Positions 6,055-15,100 of a stretch of DNA of 37,551 nt are shown here, one piece after another. The translations under genes were made by a program, and so were the position numbers. The notes below the pieces were generated by a model. It was not told the DNA's origin. It did no database searches and worked only from the letters and a program-made list of their open reading frames with translations. This DNA comes from a virus: positions 1 through 37,551 of the IMG/VR virus record IMGVR_UViG_3300006802_000037; one strand, given 5' to 3'. Numbering within the stretch: position 1 is the stretch's first letter; every line of letters starts with the position of its first letter.

Positions 6055-6108
6055 CTTAACCTTAATCTTAATCTTAACCATAATCATAACCATGATCTTA
6101 ATCTTATC
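6055..6108. repeat. Nine in-phase degenerate hexamers (CTTAAT type), AT-rich
   Basis: Units CTTAAC, CTTAAT, CTTAAT, CTTAAC, CATAAT, CATAAC, CATGAT, CTTAAT, CTTATC run without interruption. The wider region 6010-6190 is strongly AT-rich. About 300 bp from the iterons, this fits a DNA-unwinding element of an origin. It also precedes the small-terminase candidate, so a packaging-site role is an alternative. Confidence 0.75.
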
Positions 6109-6203
6109 TTTCCTACCATTAAGAACATGTGGACATTAATTCCTATTATTTACAATTCAATTATCTTCGTTATTGTATTTATGTTTAATCTTATGGTGCA
6201 GAC

Positions 6204-6773
6204 ATGACACAAAAAGAAACATCGGATCGCGGCGTCGATATGCGTGAGGAAAGTGTGCAAGAGGAACTGATCCGGCTGTGGAACGAACAACGCGCGGGCA
6301 ACGATCGCGTAACGGAGATTCCGATTGATGCCACGAAAAGCGAGAAGAGTGTGGGAATTATCGGTGATTTGGGGGCTGGGAACGTGGATCTACACACGGC
6401 ACCAGCCAAGCGGACTGATGGACGTGACGAACGTGGCCGTTTGCTGCCGGGACACAGGGCAACCCCCAGTGCTGGACGACGAAAGAAGAGTGAAGATGCC
6501 GATTACATCCGGGCAATTGACAATGCCCTGCCTGCCTATGTATTGCAACGGGCGTTAGCCGATGCGCTAGAATGGGCATATGAGAAGCAATCGCCCAAAC
6601 AGGTGTTGGAAATAGCCAAGTTTGTCTTCAGCTACAAGTTGGGTAAACCTGTGCAACGTAGTGTTAGCGCCAGAATGAAGCTAGAAGATCTGCTCGGTAT
6701 GGTGACTAATGTAGATGAAGATGTGATCGAAGTCGCGGCGGAACATCTATACCAGGGTGACAGCAATAAATAA
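6204..6773 (+). CDS. Probable small terminase subunit (TerS-like)
   Basis: 189 residues. The first 70 are charged and probably flexible. GRDERGRLLPGHRATPSAGR at about 73-92 matches the Gly/Arg-rich opening motif of many phage DNA-packaging proteins. A helical region (about 98-145, YIRAIDNALPAYVLQRALAD, then KQVLEIAKFVFSYKLGKPVQ) resembles the conserved block of TerS-like or DUF5681-type proteins. It is the first gene of the late operon, upstream of TerL, the usual TerS position. In that role it would recognise the packaging site, and the 11-bp tandem repeats 80 bp downstream are a possible target. The ribosome site is poor. Assignment rests on motif and position, not on a clear family match. 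Confidence 0.55.
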   Translation: MTQKETSDRGVDMREESVQEELIRLWNEQRAGNDRVTEIPIDATKSEKSVGIIGDLGAGNVDLHTAPAKRTDGRDERGRLLPGHRATPSAGRRKKSEDADYIRAIDNALPAYVLQRALADALEWAYEKQSPKQVLEIAKFVFSYKLGKPVQRSVSARMKLEDLLGMVTNVDEDVIEVAAEHLYQGDSNK

Positions 6774-6855
6774 CCTTAACTTATTTATAGCTATTTATTG
6801 CGTATAGCAAGCGATGCATGCAGCGGTGGCGCGGTGTTGATGGGGCTGCGACAAT

Positions 6856-6895
6856 GTTCCGGCAAAGTTCCGGCAAAGTTCCGGCAAAGTTCCGG
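6856..6895. repeat. 11-bp tandem repeat, 3.6 copies
   Basis: GTTCCGGCAAA at 6856, 6867 and 6878, plus a partial GTTCCGG at 6889-6895, all identical. The period is close to one helical turn, which would place protein contacts on one face. Its position between the TerS candidate and TerL suggests a packaging (pac/cos) recognition site. Confidence 0.85.
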
Positions 6896-7190
6896 AAGCC
6901 TACCGAGCGGATAGTTACAAGGCATCGGCGTCTGTTCTGTTGTTGCGGTGGCATGGCGGCAAGGTGGCATGGGTCGGGTGTAGCAGTGTAGCAGTAAAAA
7001 ATAGATGTGGGTAAGACTAACAGAATAGGAACAGAGTAGAATAACAGCACAATACACAGTAACAGAATAGACTAAAACACAGGGGACTACATCAGACAAC
7101 AAAACATCACATAACAGCGAACCTACCCCCGTAGAAATTTTTGAAAATACCTTCGGGGGTAAGGAAAAGCTAATTATCTTTCGTGTCATG

Positions 7191-7231
7191 GGCAATTGAA
7201 TTTCGTTGGCTTTGGAATGGCAATTGAATTT
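7191..7231. repeat. 13-bp direct repeat GGCAATTGAATTT
   Basis: Copies at 7191-7203 and 7219-7231, 28 bp apart, just before the gene at 7256. AATT-rich direct repeats here could be regulator sites. No promoter of good quality overlaps them. Confidence 0.6.
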
Positions 7232-7255
7232 AGGTAAATTCTGAATGGGGACATC

Positions 7256-7627
7256 ATGGGCATAAGATTCGGGGATAACTGCATAGGACGGGCTAGATTT
7301 GATTTATCGATGAATCGGGCGACGCCGTTGTCTATCGTTCAATCTGGGGCGTCTGGTGCAGTTGAGAGCGATTCTGTGAGCAATGCTGCCTACACCAACT
7401 GTGTGATTAGTGGCGGTGTGGTCTACTTCGCAGATGAGCCGGTGACCATTTTGTACGATGATTTGATGAAGCGCTTTGGCGTGGTGGTGGATAGCGTAAT
7501 TTCGTCGTCTTCGGGTTCATGTGCTGTGGGGTTGATAGATGGAAGTCAGAAGCGGGCCGGATCCAGAAAAAGAAAAGATACTTCGTCTGTTATGGGCAAA
7601 GTCCGGGTATCGTCCATCGGTCGGTGA
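7256..7627 (+). CDS. Unrecognised small protein overlapping TerL
   Basis: 123 residues, unrecognised. GGGGA lies 4 bases before the ATG. The first 95 residues look like normal protein: short hydrophobic strands such as CVISGGVVYFADEPVTILYD and RFGVVVDSVI, and a Ser-rich stretch. The last 29 codons overlap the TerL start in another frame and read as basic, low-quality sequence (QKRAGSRKRK). The 89-bp overlap is unusual for this compact genome, so the annotated end may result from loss of an earlier stop. Position next to TerL suggests a packaging or early virion role, without direct evidence. Confidence 0.5.
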   Translation: MGIRFGDNCIGRARFDLSMNRATPLSIVQSGASGAVESDSVSNAAYTNCVISGGVVYFADEPVTILYDDLMKRFGVVVDSVISSSSGSCAVGLIDGSQKRAGSRKRKDTSSVMGKVRVSSIGR

Positions 7628-9005
7628 TTTCCCGATTTACGAGCCGGACGGTACGCTGCGCATAGTAAGCCGCGGACAGAGCGAGATTCACGACTGTGGC
7701 AATCGTTTGGTTCTGGTGACTGGCGGCGTTCGTGGTGGCAAGTCGCAGTTTGTTGCAATGGAGATGTTGCGCGACATCTTTGTACAGGACGGTCTTATAT
7801 GGATTGTTGGCCCAGATTACGAACAATGTAAGGCTGAATTTAATTACATGTATGAGCCATTGCACTCGATGGGGTTCATTGCTGATGATTCGGTTCCTGA
7901 TAAGGGAACGCGCCACTTTACTACTAAGTGGGGCTGCAAGGTGCAGACTAAGTCGGCGGACGATCTCAAGACGTTGGCGAGTTTTGCACCCCATGCGCTG
8001 GCCGGTGTGGAGATGGGACAGCAGACATACACCAGCTATGAGAAGCTTCTAGAGCGAGCGTTAGAGCACAATGCGCGGGTGTTGATGAGCGGTACGCTAG
8101 AGGGTGCACTTTCTTGGTACGGTGATTTGTGGGAGCGATGGCAAGCGCCCAACCCGGAAGGGGGCCGATCTTTTTCTTTGCCGTCATGGTCGAATCTGGC
8201 GAAGTTCCCAGGGGGCCGGGATAATCAGAACATTAGGGATCTAGAGAATGCACTAACGCCAGAGTTGTTTTTGGAGCGCGTGGCGGCTGTTCCGTTCAAG
8301 CCCAGCGGGCTGGTGCACAAGCTGTTTGATCCCAGGCTACATGTAAAGAAGCTGGAGTTTGACCCAAACTTGCCTATCGAGTTGGCAATAGATCCGGCTA
8401 GGCATACATATGCTGTGCTTGCTGTTCAATGGGCACCCGTGCCAGGAGTGTTCACACAGAATACGCGGGGCGAACGTGTTCCGCTGACAGAAGTCCGGGT
8501 AGTCGATCAGGTGTATGAGCATGATACAGACGCGTATGAGATTATCGAGATTGCCCAGGATCGCAGGTGGTTTTCGTATGTACGTGGCGGTGTGATCGAT
8601 ATAGCTGGAACGCAGCGCAACGCCAACAAATCACAGGTGCAGATCTGGGGCGAAGAGACGGGGATCCGGTTACGTAGTCGTCCGGTGAGCATCCCTGACG
8701 GTATTGACGTAGTCAACCTACGGTTACGTGTCAACAAAGAAGCGAATCAACCGCTACTCTTTTTTAGTCACTACATGAGATCCGACAAAGATCACGCTGG
8801 GCGTGCTAACGGTGTTCTAGCCGAATTTGGTTTATACCGTTGGCCGGACTGGCGCGAGGGACAGTCTAGCAGCAATAGACCCATAGATGCTAACAATGAT
8901 GGCTGCAAGGCGTTGGGTTACTGGTTGTACGATAGATTTGGGCCGGTGACAGAACGCAGTGTTAGACGTAAATCTACCGTACGTAGCTACTATGGGGTTG
9001 GATAA
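7539..9005 (+). CDS. terL: Terminase large subunit
   Basis: 488-residue DNA-packaging motor. The N-terminal ATPase has a Walker A motif GGVRGGKS at 62-69 (Lys68), then LIWIVGPDYEQ, the usual strand after it. Further on come GVEMGQ as the probable Walker B/catalytic Glu region and MSGTLEG as the coupling motif. The C-terminal nuclease of RNase H fold shows acidic residues in AIDPARHTYAV (Asp285), VIDIAGTQR (Asp354) and DANNDG (Asp450/454). These cut concatemeric DNA during packaging. The start is preceded by GGGGT, and the length is normal for the family. It overlaps the previous gene by 89 bp and is followed without gap by a small coiled-coil gene. It would dock on the portal encoded 270 bp downstream. 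Confidence 0.95.
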   Translation: MEVRSGPDPEKEKILRLLWAKSGYRPSVGDFPIYEPDGTLRIVSRGQSEIHDCGNRLVLVTGGVRGGKSQFVAMEMLRDIFVQDGLIWIVGPDYEQCKAEFNYMYEPLHSMGFIADDSVPDKGTRHFTTKWGCKVQTKSADDLKTLASFAPHALAGVEMGQQTYTSYEKLLERALEHNARVLMSGTLEGALSWYGDLWERWQAPNPEGGRSFSLPSWSNLAKFPGGRDNQNIRDLENALTPELFLERVAAVPFKPSGLVHKLFDPRLHVKKLEFDPNLPIELAIDPARHTYAVLAVQWAPVPGVFTQNTRGERVPLTEVRVVDQVYEHDTDAYEIIEIAQDRRWFSYVRGGVIDIAGTQRNANKSQVQIWGEETGIRLRSRPVSIPDGIDVVNLRLRVNKEANQPLLFFSHYMRSDKDHAGRANGVLAEFGLYRWPDWREGQSSSNRPIDANNDGCKALGYWLYDRFGPVTERSVRRKSTVRSYYGVG

Positions 9006-9191
9006 ATGGACAAAGAAATTGTCGAATTGCGGATAGTTGTTGAGAGATTGTCCGCTAAGGTTAGTTTGCTGGAAGAGATCCTGTTGACATTTCGCCAAGC
9101 GAACCTTATAATGGTGGGCAAGGTCGAAGACAGTTTTGGTATGGAGAGAAGCAAGAAGCCAAAGCGACCGGGTTGTAAGACAATCGCATAA
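9006..9191 (+). CDS. Small coiled-coil protein
   Basis: 61 residues starting at the base after the TerL stop. Residues 2-30 show a heptad pattern (VELRIVVERLSAKVSLLEEIL), followed by a basic tail with SKKPKRPG. It could be a small accessory of packaging or of the portal. A perfect consensus promoter (9084-9112) lies inside the frame, so the same bases serve two functions, or the frame is less real than it looks. No family recognised. Confidence 0.55.
   Translation: MDKEIVELRIVVERLSAKVSLLEEILLTFRQANLIMVGKVEDSFGMERSKKPKRPGCKTIA
9084..9112 (+). promoter_or_regulatory. Perfect consensus promoter for the virion operon
   Basis: TTGACA (9084-9089), 17 bp, TATAAT (9107-9112): full match to the sigma-70 consensus. 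Transcription would start near 9119 and run into the hairpin at 9211 before reaching the portal gene. Confidence 0.8.
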
Positions 9192-9210
9192 GTCCTACTG
9201 ATATTTTTGG

Positions 9211-9262
9211 CGGGAACGATTCACCTACTGTAATGGCGGGTGATCGGTTCCCGTTTTGTTTT
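9211..9262 (+). terminator. Leader hairpin/terminator before portal (loop type TACTGTRATGGCG)
   Basis: Arms 9211-9225 and 9239-9253 form about 14 pairs with a one-base bulge on each side, a 13-nt loop TACTGTAATGGCG, then TTTTGTTTT. It ends 11 bases before the portal start. The same loop tops a different stem at 20897-20941, where a promoter also lies upstream. Read as attenuator rather than simple terminator, since essential genes follow with no later promoter visible. Confidence 0.75.
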
Positions 9263-9273
9263 GAGGGTTGCCC

Positions 9274-11166
9274 ATGAAATTAGAGATAGATGATATTTTA
9301 GAGCGGGTTCGTAACAAAGAAGTGGAGCGCGCCGACTACGTAAACATGGCTGCGCGCTGGGAAAAGATGTGGCTTCTTGATGCCGGTTTTAATCAATCAT
9401 TGGAGGATTCGATTTCCAAGGAGGGGCGTGAGCAGGTCATTACAGCGGATCCGTTTAATGTGGTCAATCTGGCGCAGCGCTTGATCGCTAGCCAGCCGCG
9501 AATAGACATTCCGCCGATGGAAAACACGGACGAGGCAAACAAAGCTGCCCAGCGAAAAGAGCAGTTCTTTACGGCCATGTGGCAACGGATCGCCCAGCTA
9601 CAGGGGCGCAATATTCTGCAGGATGCCGCTTGGATGGCGCTGGTGCGCGGGCGCGCTGCTTTTGAAGTCAAGTGGGTGAGAGATGTATTACCCCCTGCTA
9701 TGAGCAAGCGACGATTTCCGATACTGATCCGCACACTGGATCCGATTAACATCGGCGTGCACCGTGGGCCACTGTATACAGAATATGCTTTTCACAAGTA
9801 CAAAGATAGCGTGGTCAACGTGCGCCAGCGATACCCAAAGCTGTCCATTTGGAAAGCCGATGACAAGATCGTACAAGGTGAGACAAAAGAAGTTGTTGTT
9901 GTAGACTTCTGGTGGACTGACCAGAATAGCGGTGACATCTGGAACGCAGTCATTGTCGAGGATGAATTTGCAAAGAAGCCAAAAAAGACGGCTTACCCTT
10001 TCATCCCGATTATTGAGATCTACGGGGATAGCGCGCCAACTAAGAGCGAAGCTTATCGCGGTTTGTCGATTCTCTATTCTATGGATGGCCCCTGGCAATA
10101 CAAATGTAGACTCCTGTCTAACATGGGGACGGGTGCACTGTGGGCGACGTGGCCATTTTTCCTAGTCAGTCACCCTATGGGTATGGAGATCGGCGACATT
10201 AAGGTAAGACCGGGTGCAACTGAAGTTGTGCCAGAGGGGACGCGCGTCGATCAGGTTATGCCGCAGGTAAACCTTGGCGTAATCAACAATATGTTGGATA
10301 AGGTTGACGAGGGTCTACAGCAATCTGCTTTCCCACGTGTTCTGTATGGCGAGGCCGGATCCATGCAGGCCGGTTACGGTGTTAGCCTGTTGTCAGATGC
10401 TGCGAAGGGGCGCGTAAAGTCTCCTCTTGAATATTTGGAGATGGGCGTAATGGCCGTTAACGAATCGGTTATGGCGTTAGTCGAGGCGTTTGACGATGAT
10501 GACGACGGCGTTGAGCTGTGGGGCAAAGACGAGGGGAGCGGGAAGCTTTACAAGTTGTGTCTGTATAAGGATGACATCGGCGGCTACTATGAGAACCTGT
10601 GCACGTTAAGACCGAATTTGCCACAGGATGATATGGGCCGGATGGCGTTCGGCTTGCAGATGGCTCAGTCTGGTCTACTGTCTCGACAAACTTTCTGGGA
10701 CAAATGGGTGAACGTGGCGATGCCTACCGACGAACAAGATCGGATCTGGGCGGAGCGAGCGTTAGAATCTCAAGAGCTACAACAGAACATGATGCTAGTG
10801 AAGCTGATCGAATTGTATCCAAAGACGTGGGATAAAATCATCGTAGGATCGCCTTTGGAACAAGTGGCAGAGCGGATCATGGGTGTGCGCAAGCCGCAAC
10901 AGCCAGCGCTACCAGGCATGGGCGAGCCGATGCCGATGCCGATGCCATCTATGGGCGGGCCGATGCCTATGCAACCACCTGCTGTTACACCGCCGATGGG
11001 CGGCGGGATTCCGCCTATTATGCAGGGACAGATCGAGCCTGAACAGCTAGGGCTACCACCGGACGCCGATCCCGCGTTGTTTGCACAGATTATGGGGCGG
11101 CCATTGCCGCAAAACGAGCAGTTAAATTTATTGGCGGGTCTTCCGCAGGAGGGGATTAATAGATAA
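9274..11166 (+). CDS. Portal protein
   Basis: 630 residues from the ATG at 9274 (GAGGG 6 bases upstream; an in-frame TTG at 9268 is less likely). It forms the ring at the capsid vertex through which DNA passes. The N-terminal helices (RVRNKEVERADYVNMAARWE), the wing region with FNVVNLAQRLIASQPRID and the stem/crown part (PRVLYGEAGSMQAGYGVSLL) are typical of large podovirus-type portals. The C-terminal 90 residues form a Met-Pro-Gly-rich tail with repeats such as MPMPMPSMGGPMPM, probably flexible and inside the head. The stop overlaps the next start (TAATG), implying coupled translation. Confidence 0.9.
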   Translation: MKLEIDDILERVRNKEVERADYVNMAARWEKMWLLDAGFNQSLEDSISKEGREQVITADPFNVVNLAQRLIASQPRIDIPPMENTDEANKAAQRKEQFFTAMWQRIAQLQGRNILQDAAWMALVRGRAAFEVKWVRDVLPPAMSKRRFPILIRTLDPINIGVHRGPLYTEYAFHKYKDSVVNVRQRYPKLSIWKADDKIVQGETKEVVVVDFWWTDQNSGDIWNAVIVEDEFAKKPKKTAYPFIPIIEIYGDSAPTKSEAYRGLSILYSMDGPWQYKCRLLSNMGTGALWATWPFFLVSHPMGMEIGDIKVRPGATEVVPEGTRVDQVMPQVNLGVINNMLDKVDEGLQQSAFPRVLYGEAGSMQAGYGVSLLSDAAKGRVKSPLEYLEMGVMAVNESVMALVEAFDDDDDGVELWGKDEGSGKLYKLCLYKDDIGGYYENLCTLRPNLPQDDMGRMAFGLQMAQSGLLSRQTFWDKWVNVAMPTDEQDRIWAERALESQELQQNMMLVKLIELYPKTWDKIIVGSPLEQVAERIMGVRKPQQPALPGMGEPMPMPMPSMGGPMPMQPPAVTPPMGGGIPPIMQGQIEPEQLGLPPDADPALFAQIMGRPLPQNEQLNLLAGLPQEGINR

Positions 11167-12119
11167 TGGCAATAACATATAACGGTTACCCAACGGTTAC
11201 CCAGCCGTCATTGTATAACGGTACGGTTAACTATGGGCCAGCTAGCACAAGCCAACCAAGCTACAACACTAGAATGATTAACTATCAGTCTAGTTACCCT
11301 ATTGACACTAGCCGCAACACGCGCCAGACGTACACCCCTGCACCCCTGCCGGGCAGCACGCTGGGCACCAAAGACGGATCGCAACCGAACTATTGGAGCG
11401 CCACGATCCCGCAGTACCAGCCACAAACTACAAGCCAGGCATACACGCCTAGCAGCGGGTGGTCTAGTGCGCCAGGTATGAGCCTGACTGATTTTGAGCG
11501 CGACGATTTTAGAGAACAAGGGCTGCAATACATGCAGGCAAACTTGCCCTATAATCAATTCCTGCAGAACCAACAGCAATACAATGCGGATTTTGGCGAG
11601 GGGCAGCGGCGATGGGATCAGCAGTTTCAGTACCAACAGGGGCTAGATCAATATAATATGGGGTTGACGCAACGTCAACAACAAATGGCCGAGTGGCAAG
11701 CGAATCAAGCCGCGAATCAATGGTCGGCTGATTTCAACCGACAAACAGCGAATGATGCATGGAATCAACAGTTTACCCAACAACAGCTAGGACTGCAGCG
11801 CCAGGCCCAAGACGTTGATGAGATGTATAAGCGCGGACAGATCGACCTTGGGCAACGCAACGCGGCGCTGTCCGAACTGCAGAACCAACAACAGTATGGT
11901 ATGGCCCAACAGCAGTTTGCGCAACAGAAGCTAGAACAGCAGAGACGTTACGGTCTCGACGTGCAGACTCAGGCGCAATTGGATGCGTATCGTAATGCGC
12001 AGATGGCCCAAGAAGCGCAGCTTGCCCGCGAACAACTGGCGGCGCAACAGCAGGCGTCTATATTGAGTCAGTTTGGCCGAAACCAAGCGCCGAACGCGCG
12101 ATGGGTTAGAGCAATCTAG
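11166..12119 (+). CDS. Gln/Asn-rich coiled-coil virion protein
   Basis: 317 residues translationally coupled to portal. Residues 1-110 are Tyr/Ser/Thr/Pro/Gln-rich and low in charge, with no predicted order. Residues 120-300 are helical and extremely Gln-rich (YQQGLDQYNMGLTQRQQQ, QQFTQQQLGLQRQAQ, QQQFAQQKLEQQRR), with heptad spacing fitting a long coiled coil. Its place between portal and the giant virion protein suggests an internal head or ejection protein. The composition is prion-like. No family could be named. Single-frame coding is secure from length, start overlap and absence of stops. Confidence 0.75.
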   Translation: MAITYNGYPTVTQPSLYNGTVNYGPASTSQPSYNTRMINYQSSYPIDTSRNTRQTYTPAPLPGSTLGTKDGSQPNYWSATIPQYQPQTTSQAYTPSSGWSSAPGMSLTDFERDDFREQGLQYMQANLPYNQFLQNQQQYNADFGEGQRRWDQQFQYQQGLDQYNMGLTQRQQQMAEWQANQAANQWSADFNRQTANDAWNQQFTQQQLGLQRQAQDVDEMYKRGQIDLGQRNAALSELQNQQQYGMAQQQFAQQKLEQQRRYGLDVQTQAQLDAYRNAQMAQEAQLAREQLAAQQQASILSQFGRNQAPNARWVRAI

Positions 12120-12130
12120 GATAACAACAA

Positions 12131-15100
12131 ATGGCTAATTGGTGGGACAGTGTCAGGGACTGGTGGATAGGCGACGAAGATGAGCCGAAACCAGACAGTA
12201 ACGCAGTTGCGGATCTGGCCAAAGTTCAACAAGAGCATTTATTGAACGAGTGGAGACAGGCGATCTCCCCGTCTATATCTCCTGTACAACAGCGTAGTGA
12301 TCCGTTTGAATCGGCGTTGGCGCAATGGCAGGGGACGCGCGCCGTACAGGGGCCACAACCGAGACCTATGCAGGGACCAGAGCCGAAACCCGAAACCGCG
12401 CCGACCGTCGATCCGTGGTCGGCGGCGGTTAATGCCTGGCGCGATGGGCCTCCGGTATACAATCCGTTGTCGAGCGCCAACGCTGGTAGCATAAAGCCAC
12501 AAGCGCCGTCGCTCAATCCGTTCACGTATGATGTTGCACCTCCCCAGCAATCTCAGGTTGGCTACAGTTTTGATCGCCCAGATACGGGGGTGACTGGTCT
12601 ACAACAGACTGCCTATGGCGGCGATACGCTTTCGTCTGCCCTAGCTCAGCCTAGTCAGTGGAAACCGCTGTTAGTTGATGATCTAGGGATACAGAGCGGG
12701 TATAACGCTCCACAGCGCCCAGGCGGTTTCCTGCAGAACGTAATGGACGTTGGCCCGGTTGATGCTACGATAGCCGCGGTGTTTGGCAATACTCCGGGCT
12801 ACGATTATCTTGTAGACACCTACAACCAACAAAAAGAAGAGGGAACAAATAGAGGATGGGACGCCTTTAAGGATGACTTTTGGACTAGCCTGACGGCGCT
12901 GAACGTGCCAGGCAAGGCGATAGAGTCGACGGCGATCCCAGGTACAGCGGCCATTGCAGACTTCCTGACCAACAATGATACAGGACAGCAGGCAAAAGGA
13001 AACGTATCGCTTGGTCAGCTCGCATCGGCGTTTGGCGAGGCCGTAAACAAAACACTGAACCCGTTCAACCCAAACCAGGTTGACATGTCCTACTGGCAAC
13101 TGTGGCAGGATAAAGGCAAAACGATGTGGGACATTTTCTCTAATAACCTAAACAGTTCTAGGCTAGTCAGGGAAACGATCGAGAGTCTGCCAGAGGATCA
13201 ACGAACTGCCGCAAACGTGGCGCTAGTCAATATTATTTCCGGGCCGAATGCCGTCGAGGCTGCCGCTAATTCTATTCTGAACCAAGCTCAGAACGTACAG
13301 GTTTTGTACAGTAAAGCGGATGATGCGCAGAAAGCTGGCGACTTTGCGGCGGCGGCGGAGTATGGTAGACAAGCCGACGAACTCAAACGGAAAAACAAAA
13401 CGGATCTGGTTGATGAGCCTGCTAACGTGTGGGCTGAATTGATGGGGGGTATATTCCTAGATCCAACAAACTGGTTGCCTGCCGGGTGGACAAAAGAAGC
13501 TGCCGAGGCCACTAGGGCGGCTCGTCTGGCGGCTATGGGCGAAGATGAGGCGGTGGGTGTCCTGTCTAAGGCGGTGGGCGGATCCGCGAACAATCCGCTT
13601 ACATGGGCTGAATGGTTGTCACATCCCCTGGAATCTGGATCCACTTTGTATAAGGAAATGATCGGCGATGCTCCTGCCTGGCTTTCCTACATAAACCCCG
13701 CGAATCTATTGAAGCGTACGCCAGAGACAAACGCCAGGCTATCAACAGACGTGTTGTTTCGTGTGGCTTCTCAGCTAACATCGGGGGTTGGCGATAGGGC
13801 AGCAGCGCGGGCATTGTTAGATACATGGGCGACAACTCCCCAGGATTTGGTTAGGGGCGTTGTGATCCCAGGTCTGGAAAAGATTGCCGATACTGATGGC
13901 ATCGTTAAGTTTGGCCCTGGATTTTTAGCCAACCCGGAACTGATCGAGCATTACCCTGTTCTTGCGAGCGCTAGGGATTCGATAGCCCAAATGGCTAGCC
14001 TGGCGGGCGATGCACCACTAAACCCTATAGAGTTCCTGTCAGAGTTTAATGACGTTGTATTTAAGGTGGCGCGATCTGCAAACGGTCTCGATGCTCTTGC
14101 CGAACTACCGGGGGGAGCGGCTAGTTTTCGCCTGGCGCGTACAGAGCTAGGGTTATCGATTGTTGAGTATCTGGACAAGGCGGGGAAGGTCGTCAGTAAA
14201 AGCAACGAGATGTTGCCCTATGATGCGCAACTGTTTGTCAAGAAACTAGACAACACCACAAAAGCAGCGGGTGAGACAAACCCGATCATGAGAGCATGGG
14301 GTACGCAGAAAGCGATCCTATCTGACATGTACTTAGGCATGTCCCCAGGATACTGGATTAAGAATGCCCTGAGTGCAACGGCTACATTGCTGACGGACAA
14401 TACCTATACATTACTGCCCACCAGGGGCATACTGAACGATCTGGGGATAAAGTTTGGCGTAGCCCCAACATCTAGATCGCTTGATGCGGCCATGTCTGCT
14501 GCAGGGTCGGCTGCGATAGAAGCTATGGGCGGTGCGTCGCACTGGTCTGAACGTGTGTTAGGTGCAAATAATCTGTATGCCAGGCTGATGAATCGGTTAT
14601 ACAGTGTGCCGTTTGGCGCTACAGATATAGCCGGATCTGTTCCGTTTGGAGAACAGAACTTTGCATTACGCGCCACCTACGTTCCGTTCAAGCGGTATCT
14701 CTCAGAGAACTGGAAGTGGGCTACGTCTGGTTTTGGCGATGCGCTAAGGGGCATGGGCATCGATGATAATCTAGTCAGGAGTCTAACGGGGATAGTCTAT
14801 GAGGCCGGGGTAAATGGGAACAAGCAGCAGGTTGCGGAGTCAATGAGACAGGTGGTTGCTCGCTCGACTGTTCCATACACGCTGAATGAGCTTGGAATAC
14901 CTGATGAGCTAATCAGCGCAGAGGGCTGGAAAAAGCTTAACGACGTTTTTACATCTGCCCTGCCTGGACAGATCGATGACGCTATTGCAGAGATTAAATC
15001 TGTGTTCGGTGAGGAAATCCGGCGCGCAGGTGAGATACTAAACAGCGCACCACCCCAGCCATCACGGGGCATGTGGACAGATTTTGAGTCTGTGCAGGAT

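Larger units (their letters stand above)
6774..7255. other. Noncoding gap with repeats, possible packaging site
   Basis: This 480-bp stretch between the TerS candidate and the next gene holds the 11-bp tandem array (6856-6895), a T-poor stretch at about 6990-7120 with recurring AACAGAATAG (7019-7028, 7061-7070; variant AACAGAGTAG at 7030), an inverted repeat TACCCCCG (7124-7131) / CGGGGGTA (7154-7161), and a 13-bp direct repeat at 7191 and 7219. An AT-rich inverted repeat CAATAAATA/TATTTATTG overlaps the end of the upstream gene (6764-6800). Frames here lack ribosome sites and coding character. Confidence 0.6.

Noticed and set aside
6854-6991. Rightward 44-codon frame over the 11-bp repeats
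   Set aside because: No ribosome site; the first part is simply the translated tandem repeat.
6791-7195. Leftward frame of 134 codons between TerS candidate and TerL
   Set aside because: No ribosome site, odd composition, and it includes the 11-bp tandem repeats; the hydrophobic look comes from the T-poor plus strand.
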